IMG/VR virus record: IMGVR_UViG_3300042350_002123 | Span: 1-42,604 of that record | Length of the DNA stretch: 42,604 bases | From: a virus | Reading direction: 5' to 3' (one strand) | Shown here: positions 19,801 to 27,891 of the stretch, in pieces | How the letters are laid out: each line of letters starts with the position of its first letter | How positions within the stretch are numbered: the first letter of the stretch is position 1 | Translations under genes and position numbers: made by a program | The notes under the pieces: model-generated | Database searches by the model: none | Told to the model about the DNA's origin: nothing | Seen by the model: only the letters and a program-made list of their open reading frames with translations

Positions 19801-20005
19801 GACAGAAGTTTTTGCTATTGGTACTGACGTTAAACTGGCTGAAGATGTATTCGGCAAGGTAACAGGGATTAATATTCGTGGAAATAATTCGATCAGCTAT
19901 GAAATTGGCTGGTGGAATGGACGAAGTTATGACTGCAAGAGTTTTGCTGACTATGAAATTGAAAGCACTCTATCTACAACAAAGCAAAGAATTGGTTTTG
20001 CTTGA
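19790..20005 (+). CDS. Hypothetical protein, 71 aa
   Basis: ATG 19790 follows TGGAGATAA within the previous gene; an upstream in-frame ATG at 19778 is ignored. The sequence (VFAIGTDVKLAEDVFGKVTGINIRGNNSISYEIGWWNGRSYDCKSF) reads as a small SH3-like beta barrel, as in several phage proteins. Function unknown. Confidence 0.7.
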   Translation: MKDKTEVFAIGTDVKLAEDVFGKVTGINIRGNNSISYEIGWWNGRSYDCKSFADYEIESTLSTTKQRIGFA

Positions 20006-20009
20006 AGTC

Positions 20010-20038
20010 TTGACAAGAGAAAACCGATAAGATAGAAT
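20010..20038 (+). promoter_or_regulatory. Promoter
   Basis: -35 TTGACA (20010-20015), 17-nt spacer with CCGATA, -10 TAGAAT (20033-20038). The next start codon is at 20049, so the leader is very short. Confidence 0.82.
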
Positions 20039-20048
20039 GAGGAACTGG

Positions 20049-20138
20049 ATGGATTGGGATTTTACTTGGTTAATCGAACTAACTTTAGTGATTATTGTAT
20101 TTTTTGTTTTTGGTTATTTTTTAGGGGTTAACTGGTGA
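20049..20138 (+). CDS. 29-aa membrane peptide
   Basis: ATG 20049 begins right after the promoter. One hydrophobic helix (residues 8-25, IELTLVIIVFFVFGYF). The end overlaps the next GTG (GTGA). If transcription starts near 20045 this message would be nearly leaderless. Confidence 0.55.
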   Translation: MDWDFTWLIELTLVIIVFFVFGYFLGVNW

Positions 20139-20461
20139 ACTCTACAGCTACTAATTTTCATGACCATATTAACATATGGTTAGATGCTCTTGAAGTAAAA
20201 GCTAAAAAACAGACCTATGGAGATGAACAAGCTGTTTATTATTTCTTCAAAGAGAATAAGAAATACTACAAGATTACTCAAGTTTGGGAAGGTGTTGAGA
20301 CTATTCATGCTTTCGTAGATAAAAACACCGGAGATGTTTATAAGCCAGCAAGCTATAAAGCTCCATATAAAGATGCTAGATACAATCTATTTCATGACCA
20401 CAAAAAACTTATTGATGAGTGTGATTGGGCAGGAAGTTATTTATACAAGAGGATGGGATGA
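20135..20461 (+). CDS. Hypothetical protein, 108 aa (GTG start)
   Basis: GTG 20135 overlaps the upstream TGA; GGGG at 20125 serves as SD. Mixed alpha/beta, with a KKYYKITQVWEGVETIHAFVDKNTGDVYKPASYKAP segment resembling a conserved phage protein. The DxxTGDVYKPAsykaPyk motif is familiar from large-phage proteins, role unknown. Confidence 0.72.
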   Translation: MNSTATNFHDHINIWLDALEVKAKKQTYGDEQAVYYFFKENKKYYKITQVWEGVETIHAFVDKNTGDVYKPASYKAPYKDARYNLFHDHKKLIDECDWAGSYLYKRMG

Positions 20462-20658
20462 CTAATAAAGACCAAATTAAAAAAGCATTAGAAACAATAG
20501 GCACAGAAAAAGCATTACAGTGTTTGATTGAAAGCATTGACGAGAGTACAGAATGGAACAAGGCTCCAATCTGGAAATTTAAGCTTATTGAAAATCTAGA
20601 AGATGCCTACAATTCATATATGGATCAATTTAGTAAGGAGACTACTAATGCGTCTTGA
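20458..20658 (+). CDS. Hypothetical helical protein, 66 aa
   Basis: ATG 20458 overlaps the upstream TGA (ATGA). Helical and acidic. The next gene overlaps its end by 11 nt. Confidence 0.65.
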   Translation: MTNKDQIKKALETIGTEKALQCLIESIDESTEWNKAPIWKFKLIENLEDAYNSYMDQFSKETTNAS

Positions 20659-20995
20659 TTTGGCTATGGGATTAAAGGTTGGAGACAAGATTGTTAATGT
20701 GTTTATGGATGAGCTTGTTATATCAGCAATAGACCATAGTTATGATCCAAAACCACCAGTATTTATAGCATTAGATACTATGCTACAAAAACATTATTAT
20801 TGGTTTGATGATATTTATTATCCAGACTTGTCTGATATTTGCGATGAAGAGAAAAGTTTTGTTCTTTGGGCAAAAGATAATAGACAACTTGTTGGAGAAA
20901 ATTCTCGTCTACTTAAAACTGTTTATATGCAGGGATTCTCTATGGGATTTGATCATAAGAGAACAATTTCCCATGAAGAGGCTATGCAAAAATGA
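20648..20995 (+). CDS. Hypothetical protein, 115 aa
   Basis: ATG 20648 follows AAGGAGAC; longer in-frame starts overlap too far. N-terminal beta strands (GLKVGDKIVNVFMDELVISAI) suggest a small barrel, followed by a helical C-terminus with HKRTISHEEAMQ. Overlaps the next gene by ATGA. Confidence 0.65.
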   Translation: MRLDLAMGLKVGDKIVNVFMDELVISAIDHSYDPKPPVFIALDTMLQKHYYWFDDIYYPDLSDICDEEKSFVLWAKDNRQLVGENSRLLKTVYMQGFSMGFDHKRTISHEEAMQK

Positions 20996-21303
20996 GCGAG
21001 GCATATGATCCTAACTGGAATCCAGACGATTACGATATGACACTCAAGTATGAGCCTATGAATTTGTCTAAAGTCAGCAGTATCCTGTCACAATATAAAG
21101 GACAGCAGGTTTTAGATTACATCATTGAGCTATATAAGTTAATTGAATATCAAAAGAAAAGAATATTTGAGCAAGAAAAAGAGATCATTGCTTTGCGACA
21201 TGAAAAAGCATGGAAGCATTATGATAAACCTATAGAAAATTACGATCCAACCACAAGAAAGTATGTTGACAAACCACCCAAGTCTGGTAACATGAGTTGT
21301 TAA
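20992..21303 (+). CDS. Helical protein with coiled coil, 103 aa
   Basis: The N-terminus is acidic (YDPNWNPDDYD), then a helical coiled coil (LYKLIEYQKKRIFEQEKEIIALRH), then a Pro-rich tail. The DPNWNPDDYD-type start recurs at the end of the 39927 protein (EWNPYEDEDFDPGDYD). Function unknown. Confidence 0.65.
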   Translation: MSEAYDPNWNPDDYDMTLKYEPMNLSKVSSILSQYKGQQVLDYIIELYKLIEYQKKRIFEQEKEIIALRHEKAWKHYDKPIENYDPTTRKYVDKPPKSGNMSC

Positions 21304-21304
21304 T

Positions 21305-21550
21305 ATGATGATCTCCGAAATCAAAAAATGGGCTAAAACACAGGGTTATGAAGTAATTAAAGACAAGGAAGATGGTCTTTATTATTGGGCTAAGTTAGAT
21401 GCTGGGCCGGATGCTAGTGGAGTAGCAAAAAGTGTTAGCAAAGTAGCTACCGCTATTTTTAATCATATGACAGAAGATAAATGGGTTGAACATCAAACCA
21501 AGTTTAAAGAAGAAAAAGCCGATGTTAAATTTACAGTGAGCGATTATTAA
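21305..21550 (+). CDS. Hypothetical protein, 81 aa
   Basis: ATG 21305 or 21308. The sequence (ISEIKKWAKTQGYEVIKDKEDGLYYWAKLD...) is typical of small phage proteins with a winged-helix-like start, followed by a helical segment. Stop overlaps the next ATG (TAATG). Confidence 0.7.
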   Translation: MMISEIKKWAKTQGYEVIKDKEDGLYYWAKLDAGPDASGVAKSVSKVATAIFNHMTEDKWVEHQTKFKEEKADVKFTVSDY

Positions 21551-21777
21551 TGTATATTTTGCAATTAAATCCTCCTATCAATGTTTTTACTCCAAAAGGA
21601 GAAGGTTTTGCTAGATTGGTTATAGATTATGGGCCAGACATTAATACTATTTGGGTAGTAGATTTGTTCTCAACAAGAGAGTGTATTCATGTAGATAGTC
21701 ATGAGATATACTTTGGTGCTAATCCTATGTGGAATTTACAGGAGCCAAATATTCCTTCAGAAAGAACAGTACCGTGA
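21550..21777 (+). CDS. Hypothetical beta-rich protein, 75 aa
   Basis: TAATG coupling. A predicted beta-barrel-like protein (LQLNPPINVFTPKGEGFARLVIDYG...WVVDLFSTRECIHVDSHEI) that often occurs in phage genomes as a small conserved unknown. Overlaps the next gene by GTGA. Confidence 0.7.
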   Translation: MYILQLNPPINVFTPKGEGFARLVIDYGPDINTIWVVDLFSTRECIHVDSHEIYFGANPMWNLQEPNIPSERTVP

Positions 21778-22427
21778 GCAATTACCTAAATATAGACATT
21801 CCTCCATTTTGGTGTTTTCTTGATACGGGCTTTCTAAACGATGAACTCCCTAATGTCAAAAATGAAAGAATAGTGGTTGAAGTTTTTAGCTTCACCAGCA
21901 TCCCACAAAGATGTGGTATGTTTTCTATTATGACAGAATATGGAAGTCAACACGCCAGAGTTCCAATTCATTATCTAAGAGGTAATGATGAGGGAGGTAG
22001 CGAATATCCATTGGACTGGATACAACTGTGGGATAGTATGAGCTACTATGTGTCGTGCAATATTAATGAATATACAAAAAACAGAGCAGCTAAAATAATG
22101 CTAAAGGATCATTCATTACATAGATCCAAATATTTGTTTACTTTAGATTGGTGTTTTGGCCCACAGTACAAATCTGGTTATGGTGAAATGGCTGCTGGTC
22201 ATAAATGTGGTCATGTATTCTTAGGTGAAGGTGGACAATTTTTTATACAACCAAACAATAGGGTACTGTGGATGGATGGAGGAAGTTTTATCAGTAGAAC
22301 ATTTGACAAGAAACCAGATTGGAAAGTTTTTAGCAAAGAATTTAGTTGTGAGCATACTGGTAGTAGGTGGGTAAGCAAATCAGAAGAAGAAGAATACTTT
22401 TATGAATTTAAAGAGGCAAAAGAATAA
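21774..22427 (+). CDS. Hypothetical protein, 217 aa (GTG start)
   Basis: GTG 21774 overlaps the previous TGA. A Cys/Trp/aromatic-rich alpha/beta protein with AEMAAGHKCGHVFLGEGGQFFIQPNNRVLWMDGGSFI-like features in the middle. No signal peptide. I do not recognise the family. An upstream ATG at 21729 exists but would overlap by 49 nt. Confidence 0.65.
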   Translation: MSNYLNIDIPPFWCFLDTGFLNDELPNVKNERIVVEVFSFTSIPQRCGMFSIMTEYGSQHARVPIHYLRGNDEGGSEYPLDWIQLWDSMSYYVSCNINEYTKNRAAKIMLKDHSLHRSKYLFTLDWCFGPQYKSGYGEMAAGHKCGHVFLGEGGQFFIQPNNRVLWMDGGSFISRTFDKKPDWKVFSKEFSCEHTGSRWVSKSEEEEYFYEFKEAKE

Positions 22428-22663
22428 TGTATGTCAAATTTGTGTCTAAATCAGACGAATGGTTTGATGCTGGAACAGAAGTTTTTGATGCTACAATATG
22501 TGATTGGGGCAGAATTACCAAAAGAATGACTCTTGATAGCTATCATAATACTTGGCTAAAAGCAGGACATATACTTGGTAGAGGTTTAAGAAATGGTTTT
22601 TGGGATGAAGAACTTTGTCCATTAGAAGAGTTTGAAATATTATATACGGAGGATCAAATATGA
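22427..22663 (+). CDS. Hypothetical protein, 78 aa
   Basis: TAATG coupling with the previous gene and ATGA with ThyX. Beta-rich (VKFVSKSDEWFDAGTEVFD) with an aromatic middle. Its position suggests translation coupled to ThyX; function unknown. Confidence 0.65.
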   Translation: MYVKFVSKSDEWFDAGTEVFDATICDWGRITKRMTLDSYHNTWLKAGHILGRGLRNGFWDEELCPLEEFEILYTEDQI

Positions 22664-23292
22664 GTGTAAAACTAATTAGTGTAACTCCAGACGCAGAAAA
22701 ACTAATGAGCTATTGTGCGAGGGTCAGTAACCCGAAAAATCAGGATTCAGATAATTACGCAAAACTATTAGCTTACTGTATTAAAAATAAACATTGGTCG
22801 ATATTTGAAATGGCGAGTATGGGTCTTGAGGTGAATACCACAAGAGGAATAGCGGCTCAAATTCTTAGACATAGAAGCTTTAATTTTCAAGAGTTTTCTC
22901 AGAGATATGCAGACACGACACTATTAGCAGAAGAAATTCCATTATTTGAATTACGCAGACAAGACGATAAAAATCGTCAAAATAGTATAGATGATATTCC
23001 AGATGAAGTTAGGGCTAAATGGGGTATGAGAATTAGAGAACATTTTGCTAAGGCTAAATCTATTTACGATGGAATGATAGCTGATGGAATAGCTAAAGAG
23101 TGTGCTAGATTTATTCTACCATTGGCAACTCCTACTCGTTTATATATTCATGGAAATATCAGATCATGGATTCACTACATAGAATTACGATCTTCTAATG
23201 GGACTCAAAAAGAACATATGCTTATTGCAGAAGAAGCAAAAAGAATTTTTTCAGAACAATTTCCTACTGTATCGGAGGCATTAGGATGGTAA
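22660..23292 (+). CDS. thyX: Flavin-dependent thymidylate synthase ThyX
   Basis: ThyX makes dTMP from dUMP using FAD and methylene-tetrahydrofolate, independently of ThyA. The family signature RHRX7S is present as RHRSFNFQEFS (R70-S80), followed by Q-R-Y. At 210 aa its length is normal for bacterial and phage ThyX. ATG 22660 overlaps the previous stop and has CGGAGGATC upstream, a strong SD. It supplies thymidylate for phage DNA synthesis. Confidence 0.95.
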   Translation: MSVKLISVTPDAEKLMSYCARVSNPKNQDSDNYAKLLAYCIKNKHWSIFEMASMGLEVNTTRGIAAQILRHRSFNFQEFSQRYADTTLLAEEIPLFELRRQDDKNRQNSIDDIPDEVRAKWGMRIREHFAKAKSIYDGMIADGIAKECARFILPLATPTRLYIHGNIRSWIHYIELRSSNGTQKEHMLIAEEAKRIFSEQFPTVSEALGW

Positions 23293-23474
23293 AGAAAGAG
23301 CTTATTGTTACCGGACAATTACAAGACTCAGACGGACAAAAACTTATTCTTCATGGTTCTTTTTTTGAATCTTCAAGAGAAGCAGCGATACAAAAATTTC
23401 ATGAATATTTTGAACCAGATCTCAAAGTAATGAAAATCTATTCTGTTGTTAATGAACAAGGACAATTAGTATAA
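23286..23474 (+). CDS. Hypothetical protein, 62 aa
   Basis: ATG 23286 overlaps the end of thyX by 7 nt with CGGAGGC just upstream. Beta-rich N-terminus (KKELIVTGQLQDSDGQKLILHG). Not recognised. Confidence 0.65.
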   Translation: MVKKELIVTGQLQDSDGQKLILHGSFFESSREAAIQKFHEYFEPDLKVMKIYSVVNEQGQLV

Positions 23475-23477
23475 ACA

Positions 23478-24113
23478 ATGGAAACTAAATCTAATTTAAC
23501 AATTAAAATAGTTAGAGAATTGCTTGATCATGGATTCTCTGTTTTGCTATACAATCAAGAAGAATTAGAGGGAGCTTGTGGTGGATGGTGTTCTATAGAG
23601 GATAATGAAAAAGAATTCGCGGTAGCCATGAAGCATCACATGGGTTTTGAAATACTTATTCATGAATACTGTCATTTCCTTCAATGGAAAACTGATCGTA
23701 AATTGTGGGATAGAAGTATGGAAACATATGATATTCTTTTTGATTGGATTAGTTATCCTTCTTTGGTTGCTAGTGCTTTTATTAAAGACTACAAAGTCAC
23801 TACAGAAGAACTAGACAAAAGTCTACACGATATTTTAGAGATAGAACATGATTGTGAAAAAAGAGTTTTAAAACTGGTCAAAAATTGTCCTATCGAAGAT
23901 TTTGACACAGATAAATATATACGAGCAACTAATGCGTATTTATGGAGTTATCATCTCAATAGAGAATTAAGACTACGACCAAAACGTCCAATATACTCAC
24001 AAAGAGTATTAGAACATATGCCTAATACTTTTAATCCCGATCTATCTTTTTATCTAGATCGTCATAATCTTACTGATCCTATTCGACAAGCATTGCTGGT
24101 TGAATACGAATAA
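23478..24113 (+). CDS. HEXXH metallopeptidase-like protein, 211 aa
   Basis: A zincin-like HEXXH motif is visible as HEYCH (H62, E63, H66) in a hydrophobic helix (FEILIHEYCHFLQW). The downstream third zinc ligand is not obvious. The rest is helical with many charged residues. The HEYCHF context resembles small predicted metallopeptidases of phages. It could process a host or phage protein, but the activity is inferred only from the motif. It lies 3 nt after the previous gene and before a promoter. Confidence 0.65.
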   Translation: METKSNLTIKIVRELLDHGFSVLLYNQEELEGACGGWCSIEDNEKEFAVAMKHHMGFEILIHEYCHFLQWKTDRKLWDRSMETYDILFDWISYPSLVASAFIKDYKVTTEELDKSLHDILEIEHDCEKRVLKLVKNCPIEDFDTDKYIRATNAYLWSYHLNRELRLRPKRPIYSQRVLEHMPNTFNPDLSFYLDRHNLTDPIRQALLVEYE

Positions 24114-24127
24114 TTCTCAAGTCTGGC

Positions 24128-24156
24128 TTGACAACTTGACGATACTAGGATATAAT
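24128..24156 (+). promoter_or_regulatory. Promoter
   Basis: -35 TTGACA (24128-24133), 17-nt spacer with ACGATA, -10 TATAAT (24151-24156). The start codon of the UvdE-like gene is 19 nt downstream. Confidence 0.9.
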
Positions 24157-24174
24157 TCCGGCACAGGAGACACT

Positions 24175-25086
24175 ATGAATAAACTTGGACTTTGCTGCAT
24201 ATCCCTCAAGTTGAAAGAACAGGGATTTGGTCATCAGACTATGACCTTTAAACGATTCAGTTCTTTGCCGCGAGAAGAAGCACTAGAGATTCTTGGTGAT
24301 AGAATCAAAAACAATCTAGAAGTAACCAATAAAACAATTCAATTTTGTGCAGAAAACAATTATGTTTATCGTGTTAGTAGCGACATTTTTCCTCTTATTA
24401 CTTACGATGAGGCTAATGTGAGTCTTGAAGATTTGCCTAATTATGACGAAATACAAGATGCGTTTGACAATCTTTCAGAAACTATTTCCTCTACTAGCGT
24501 TCGTGTTTCTGCTCATCCAAGTGAATTTAACAGTCTGGCTAGTCTCAACGAAAAAGTTATCGAAAAAACCATTACAGAACTCAATTTCTACAGCAGTTTC
24601 TTTGACAGAATTGGACTTCCAGCAGATCGTAGATCTCCAATGAATTTCCATATTCATAATAATAATGGAACCAGAGAAGAAATTGCTCACAGGTTCTACA
24701 ACAACTTTAAGAAACTGGACAATAACTGTCAGGCTCGCATCACAATCGAAAACGATGACAAACTTAACTGCTGGAGTGTGAAAGAATTAGTAGATATCTT
24801 CCATCCGATTACTCGTATTCCAATATGTTTCGACTATTTACATCATAAGTGCCACCCAAATGGTCTTACAGAACGTGAGGCTATTAATATGTGTTGGGAT
24901 ACTTGGCAAACTAGACCGCTTTTTCATTATAGTGAAAGTAGAGAAGGAAATAATCCAAGAGCGCACGCAGATTATCCAGAAAATACTTTTGATAATTATG
25001 GTCTTGAGTTTGATATTGATCTAGAACTAAAAGCAAAAGACTTGGCTCTTGCAAAATATGATTCGTTACTAAACTGTGTTTCTTAA
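24175..25086 (+). CDS. uvdE: UvdE-type UV damage endonuclease, 303 aa
   Basis: UvdE nicks DNA 5' of UV photoproducts, starting an alternative excision repair. Recognised from the TIM-barrel sequence: GLCCISL start, KNNLEVTNKTIQFCAENN helix, RVSAHPSEFNSL strand-loop with metal-ligand His, FHIHNNNG, ITIENDD, FDYLHH and HYSESR. These give the set of His, Asp and Glu metal ligands expected for the family. ATG 24175 follows CAGGAGACACT. It has its own promoter, and its presence suggests light exposure of the host, which is inference. Confidence 0.9.
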   Translation: MNKLGLCCISLKLKEQGFGHQTMTFKRFSSLPREEALEILGDRIKNNLEVTNKTIQFCAENNYVYRVSSDIFPLITYDEANVSLEDLPNYDEIQDAFDNLSETISSTSVRVSAHPSEFNSLASLNEKVIEKTITELNFYSSFFDRIGLPADRRSPMNFHIHNNNGTREEIAHRFYNNFKKLDNNCQARITIENDDKLNCWSVKELVDIFHPITRIPICFDYLHHKCHPNGLTEREAINMCWDTWQTRPLFHYSESREGNNPRAHADYPENTFDNYGLEFDIDLELKAKDLALAKYDSLLNCVS

Positions 25087-25102
25087 ATATAAGGAGATAA
25101 TT

Positions 25103-25249
25103 ATGGCTCAAATCGGTGCAATTTCAATTAGTCCCAATGTCAATACTCAAGCAATCATTAACTTGCTGAAGGAAGATAAGAAGATTACTATTGGTCAGGA
25201 ACAAACTGCTCCCGATGGCTCTCGCTATATCCCCATAGAGAAGAACTAA
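25103..25249 (+). CDS. Hypothetical protein, 48 aa
   Basis: ATG 25103 follows AAGGAGATAATT, a strong SD. Residues 10-24 form a helix (NVNTQAIINLLKEDK) and the tail is soluble. Unknown role. The next gene is 1 nt downstream. Confidence 0.65.
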   Translation: MAQIGAISISPNVNTQAIINLLKEDKKITIGQEQTAPDGSRYIPIEKN

Positions 25250-25250
25250 A

Positions 25251-25400
25251 ATGTCGGCTAACCTTATTCTTATTACTGGTATAATATATCTTTATATAGC
25301 CATTGAACAAGGTTATCTACATAGTAACTATGGTATGTTTATAGCCTATCTTGGTTATGCAGCAGCTAATGTTGGACTGTATATGTTAGCTTCAAAATAA
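25251..25400 (+). CDS. Small membrane protein, 49 aa
   Basis: ATG 25251 follows the previous stop by 1 nt. Two hydrophobic helices (residues 3-20 and 30-47) with a short polar turn. Function unknown. Confidence 0.65.
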   Translation: MSANLILITGIIYLYIAIEQGYLHSNYGMFIAYLGYAAANVGLYMLASK

Positions 25401-25410
25401 AGAGGTACTT

Positions 25411-25611
25411 ATGAAAGAACCTAAAAGAATCAAACTTAATCCAGAAACTCCAACACCAAAAGAGGTTACTAAACACAGACTACCCCCATTAAATAAAACT
25501 GAATGGGATGCTTATGGTCAAGATAATGATGATACTTATACTCCTATAGATTTGGATAAAATAAATAGACTATTGGATGAAAGTAATGAAAATAATTCAC
25601 AAGACCATTAA
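25411..25611 (+). CDS. Hydrophilic hypothetical protein, 66 aa
   Basis: ATG 25411 follows AGAGGTACTT. Lys/Pro-rich N-terminus, acidic C-terminus, likely flexible. Ends 26 nt inside the next gene. Confidence 0.65.
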   Translation: MKEPKRIKLNPETPTPKEVTKHRLPPLNKTEWDAYGQDNDDTYTPIDLDKINRLLDESNENNSQDH

Positions 25612-26038
25612 GAAAGCCTACGAAAATTGGGAACCGAATCCTCTTGTTCGTTGTTATCATTATTGTGCTGCTTTTGATGGTAACAAGATGATAGAATTTG
25701 CTCAGAACAATCCTGTTAAAATGAGTACCAAAGCATTTAGGATTGGCAAAAGATTTAATATCCCCAAATATTTGGAGTATCCTTATGTACATAGTGAATC
25801 TCATCTTATTTCTAAATTACTTGATCGCTATAACTCCATTGATCCTAATTGGAGCGTATGTGTCTTACGAATTAACAGACAGGGATTGATCCTTGGAAGC
25901 AAGCCATGTGTTAATTGCTCTAAGCTATTAAATGCTGTGGGATTAAATAATATCTATTATAGTGATGATGATGGAAACTTTGTTTGTCCTACTAAAACCA
26001 TCAAGATTGAACACATGGTAGACATTCCTTATGTTTGA
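25586..26038 (+). CDS. Cytidine-deaminase-fold protein, 150 aa
   Basis: The zinc motifs of the CDA fold are visible: HSE at residues 69-71 (His ligand and catalytic Glu) and PCVNC at 107-111 (two Cys ligands), in the correct order and spacing. Surrounding sequence (SVCVLRINRQGLILGSKPCVNC...GLNNIYYSDDDG) fits a strand-helix deaminase core. The likely reaction is deamination of a nucleotide or nucleobase. HAE is replaced by HSE, a modest variation. ATG 25586 is preferred because GGATGAA lies upstream; ATG 25577 is 9 nt earlier. It overlaps the next gene by 8 nt. Confidence 0.8.
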   Translation: MKIIHKTIKKAYENWEPNPLVRCYHYCAAFDGNKMIEFAQNNPVKMSTKAFRIGKRFNIPKYLEYPYVHSESHLISKLLDRYNSIDPNWSVCVLRINRQGLILGSKPCVNCSKLLNAVGLNNIYYSDDDGNFVCPTKTIKIEHMVDIPYV

Positions 26039-26333
26039 ACCAGAGTGGATGGAATATTTTGAGAGAGAAGCTCCGTTTTCATATTACTGTATTATTTTTT
26101 TAGGGTACTTAATTAAGATATTGTTTTATTTTTCGTATGTTATACTCTTGATATTTTTATTTGTTCCTCTTTTCATGATATATTCTGGCACAAAAGCTAT
26201 TAAAATCAAACTAGTAGAAGATAAAAAACATAAAAAACTACGCAAAGAAAAAGAGAAACAAGAACAGCTTCATCAGAATCTATATTTAGACCATCTAGAC
26301 AGAAATATAAAAAAGAAAAAGAAACACAAATAG
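26031..26333 (+). CDS. Membrane protein with basic coiled tail, 100 aa
   Basis: Two hydrophobic segments around residues 16-53 (IIFLGYLIKILFYFSYVILLIFLFVPLFMI) are followed by a Lys-rich coiled-coil tail (KKHKKLRKEKEKQEQ). ATG 26031 overlaps the previous gene. Function unknown. Confidence 0.65.
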   Translation: MFEPEWMEYFEREAPFSYYCIIFLGYLIKILFYFSYVILLIFLFVPLFMIYSGTKAIKIKLVEDKKHKKLRKEKEKQEQLHQNLYLDHLDRNIKKKKKHK

Positions 26334-26350
26334 TTTCTAAAGTCTGCCTG

Positions 26351-26378
26351 TTGACAACTCCGATACTTGTGGTATAAA
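26351..26378 (+). promoter_or_regulatory. Promoter
   Basis: -35 TTGACA (26351-26356), 16-nt spacer with CCGATA, -10 TATAAA (26373-26378). Confidence 0.88.
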
Positions 26379-26412
26379 ACATGAGTTGTTGCCGCGTCAT
26401 TTTGGAGAAACT

Positions 26413-26631
26413 ATGAATTGCATTTATTGCAAAAATTGTGTTGGTGTTGAAAGATATGAGTTTCTTGTAGAAACTAATAGAAATATTGTATGTAAGGAAT
26501 GTTCAGCAGAACAAAAAGCTGTTGGATATATGGATTGGGGACATAAGACCGCACCAAGCCTGGTTATGGTTCCAAGCAATGCTAAAGAGACTATTAGGAT
26601 TTTGAACAGAGCAAACAGGAGAGCTAGATGA
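26413..26631 (+). CDS. Zinc-finger-like protein, 72 aa
   Basis: ATG 26413 follows TTGGAGAAACT; an earlier in-frame start overlaps the promoter. CIYCKNC near the N-terminus and CKEC near residue 30 could bind one zinc. The C-terminus is basic (RANRRAR). Overlaps the next gene by ATGA. Confidence 0.7.
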   Translation: MNCIYCKNCVGVERYEFLVETNRNIVCKECSAEQKAVGYMDWGHKTAPSLVMVPSNAKETIRILNRANRRAR

Positions 26632-26876
26632 CTAATGAATTTGAGCTTGAGGGACTATTGTTTAAGCAGGTTGAGAAACCTAAAAATCATTTGATGACTA
26701 AAGTTATTAATGTATTCCATGACTATTATCGAATTAATGTTTATACTCAGATTGAAGAAGAGGGATTGTTGAAGCGAAAGATTTCTCAAAGCTATATGAC
26801 AACTTTCAGAAACAATGTTTTGACTATTATTCCAGATCCAGACAAAAGACCAGACGATCTTAAAAAGAAGTGGTGA
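26628..26876 (+). CDS. Hypothetical protein, 82 aa
   Basis: ATG 26628 overlaps the previous stop. Alpha/beta with aromatic strands (VFHDYYRINVYTQ) and a basic C-terminus. Function unknown. Confidence 0.65.
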   Translation: MTNEFELEGLLFKQVEKPKNHLMTKVINVFHDYYRINVYTQIEEEGLLKRKISQSYMTTFRNNVLTIIPDPDKRPDDLKKKW

Positions 26877-26879
26877 ATT

Positions 26880-27101
26880 ATGCCAATAGCAACTTTAAAA
26901 TTTAAACTACCAGAAGAACAGTACGAGTTTGATACGGCTGTTAAAGCCAATGATGCTAAAAGAATGTTGTGGGATTTTTCTCAACAATTACGGTCTTGGC
27001 AGAAATATAGCAATGATTTTACCGATGCGGGTGATGCTCTTGACAAGATTAGATCAGAATTTCACAGATTAGTTAATGAATATAATATCAACATAGACTA
27101 A
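26880..27101 (+). CDS. Conserved small phage protein, 73 aa
   Basis: The sequence (FKLPEEQYEFDTAVKANDAKRMLWDFSQQLRSW) resembles a small phage family with an LPEE start and a WDFSQQLRSW helix. Unknown role. Starts 3 nt after the previous gene. Confidence 0.75.
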   Translation: MPIATLKFKLPEEQYEFDTAVKANDAKRMLWDFSQQLRSWQKYSNDFTDAGDALDKIRSEFHRLVNEYNINID

Positions 27102-27111
27102 GGAGATTATT

Positions 27112-27384
27112 ATGCCACTTTTTGAAGTTAATACCGTTTCTTTGTTTCGACATAAGTATGTGATTGAAGCTAAGAATCTTGAACACGCTTATGATACTGT
27201 ATTGATTGATAAGCCAGAAGAGCTGACTCAAAAACATCTTGAAGAAACTATTCTTGATGGTCGAAAGATTGACAGAAAAGAATTTGAAAGACTTTGTGAT
27301 GAATCTCTTAACGATAGTACAGAATTAAGTAACGCTCATCTTGGAACACGAATTATACACAAGGTAGATTACAATGAGTCCTGA
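27112..27384 (+). CDS. Hypothetical protein, 90 aa
   Basis: ATG 27112 follows AAGGAGATT. N-terminal beta strands (FEVNTVSLFRHKYVIEA), then acidic helices. Ends inside the next gene (11-nt overlap). Unknown. Confidence 0.7.
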   Translation: MPLFEVNTVSLFRHKYVIEAKNLEHAYDTVLIDKPEELTQKHLEETILDGRKIDRKEFERLCDESLNDSTELSNAHLGTRIIHKVDYNES

Positions 27385-27781
27385 ACTAACAGCTAAATTA
27401 ATCTCAGCCTATCCTGAACAGTTTAAAAATCTTACATGGATAGAATGTGGGGATGGTTGGTTTAATATCCTATCCAAGCTATGTTATATTGTAGATAATC
27501 GTCTTCATTACAAGCAAAAGACTAATGAGCCTCTAGATTTTTTCTGTTGGAGTCAAATTAAGGAAAAGTTTGGTGGGCTAAGAGCCTATGCTTATGGCGC
27601 TGATGATTTTATCAAAGGAGCAATAGATATGGCAGAAAGTATGAGTTATACAACTTGTGAAGTTACTGGAGAAAAAGGAAAGCTTCGTAAACAAAGAAGA
27701 GACAATGAAGGAGAGCCGGTTATGGCATGGATAAAAACTCTTTGTGATAGTGAAGCAGAAAAAGAAGGCTATATTATCTAA
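27374..27781 (+). CDS. Conserved phage protein, 135 aa
   Basis: Contains a pattern common in phages: QIKEKFGGLRAYA..., then a helical AESMSYTTCEVTGEKGKLR and a WIKTLCDSEAEKEGY end. The CEVTG and TLC cysteines may bind a metal. Role unknown but recurrent in tailed phages. Overlaps the previous gene by 11 nt. Confidence 0.78.
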   Translation: MSPELTAKLISAYPEQFKNLTWIECGDGWFNILSKLCYIVDNRLHYKQKTNEPLDFFCWSQIKEKFGGLRAYAYGADDFIKGAIDMAESMSYTTCEVTGEKGKLRKQRRDNEGEPVMAWIKTLCDSEAEKEGYII

Positions 27782-27827
27782 ATTAGTGACTAAATCAAAA
27801 AATCGAGAATACTCTAAAGATTCCCTC

Positions 27828-27855
27828 TTGACAGTGCCGATAAGTGAGATATACT
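27828..27855 (+). promoter_or_regulatory. Promoter
   Basis: -35 TTGACA (27828-27833), 16-nt spacer with CCGATA, -10 TATACT (27850-27855). Confidence 0.88.
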
Positions 27856-27891
27856 TAGGGTGTAACGTCAACAAACACAGGAGAAAAGAAA

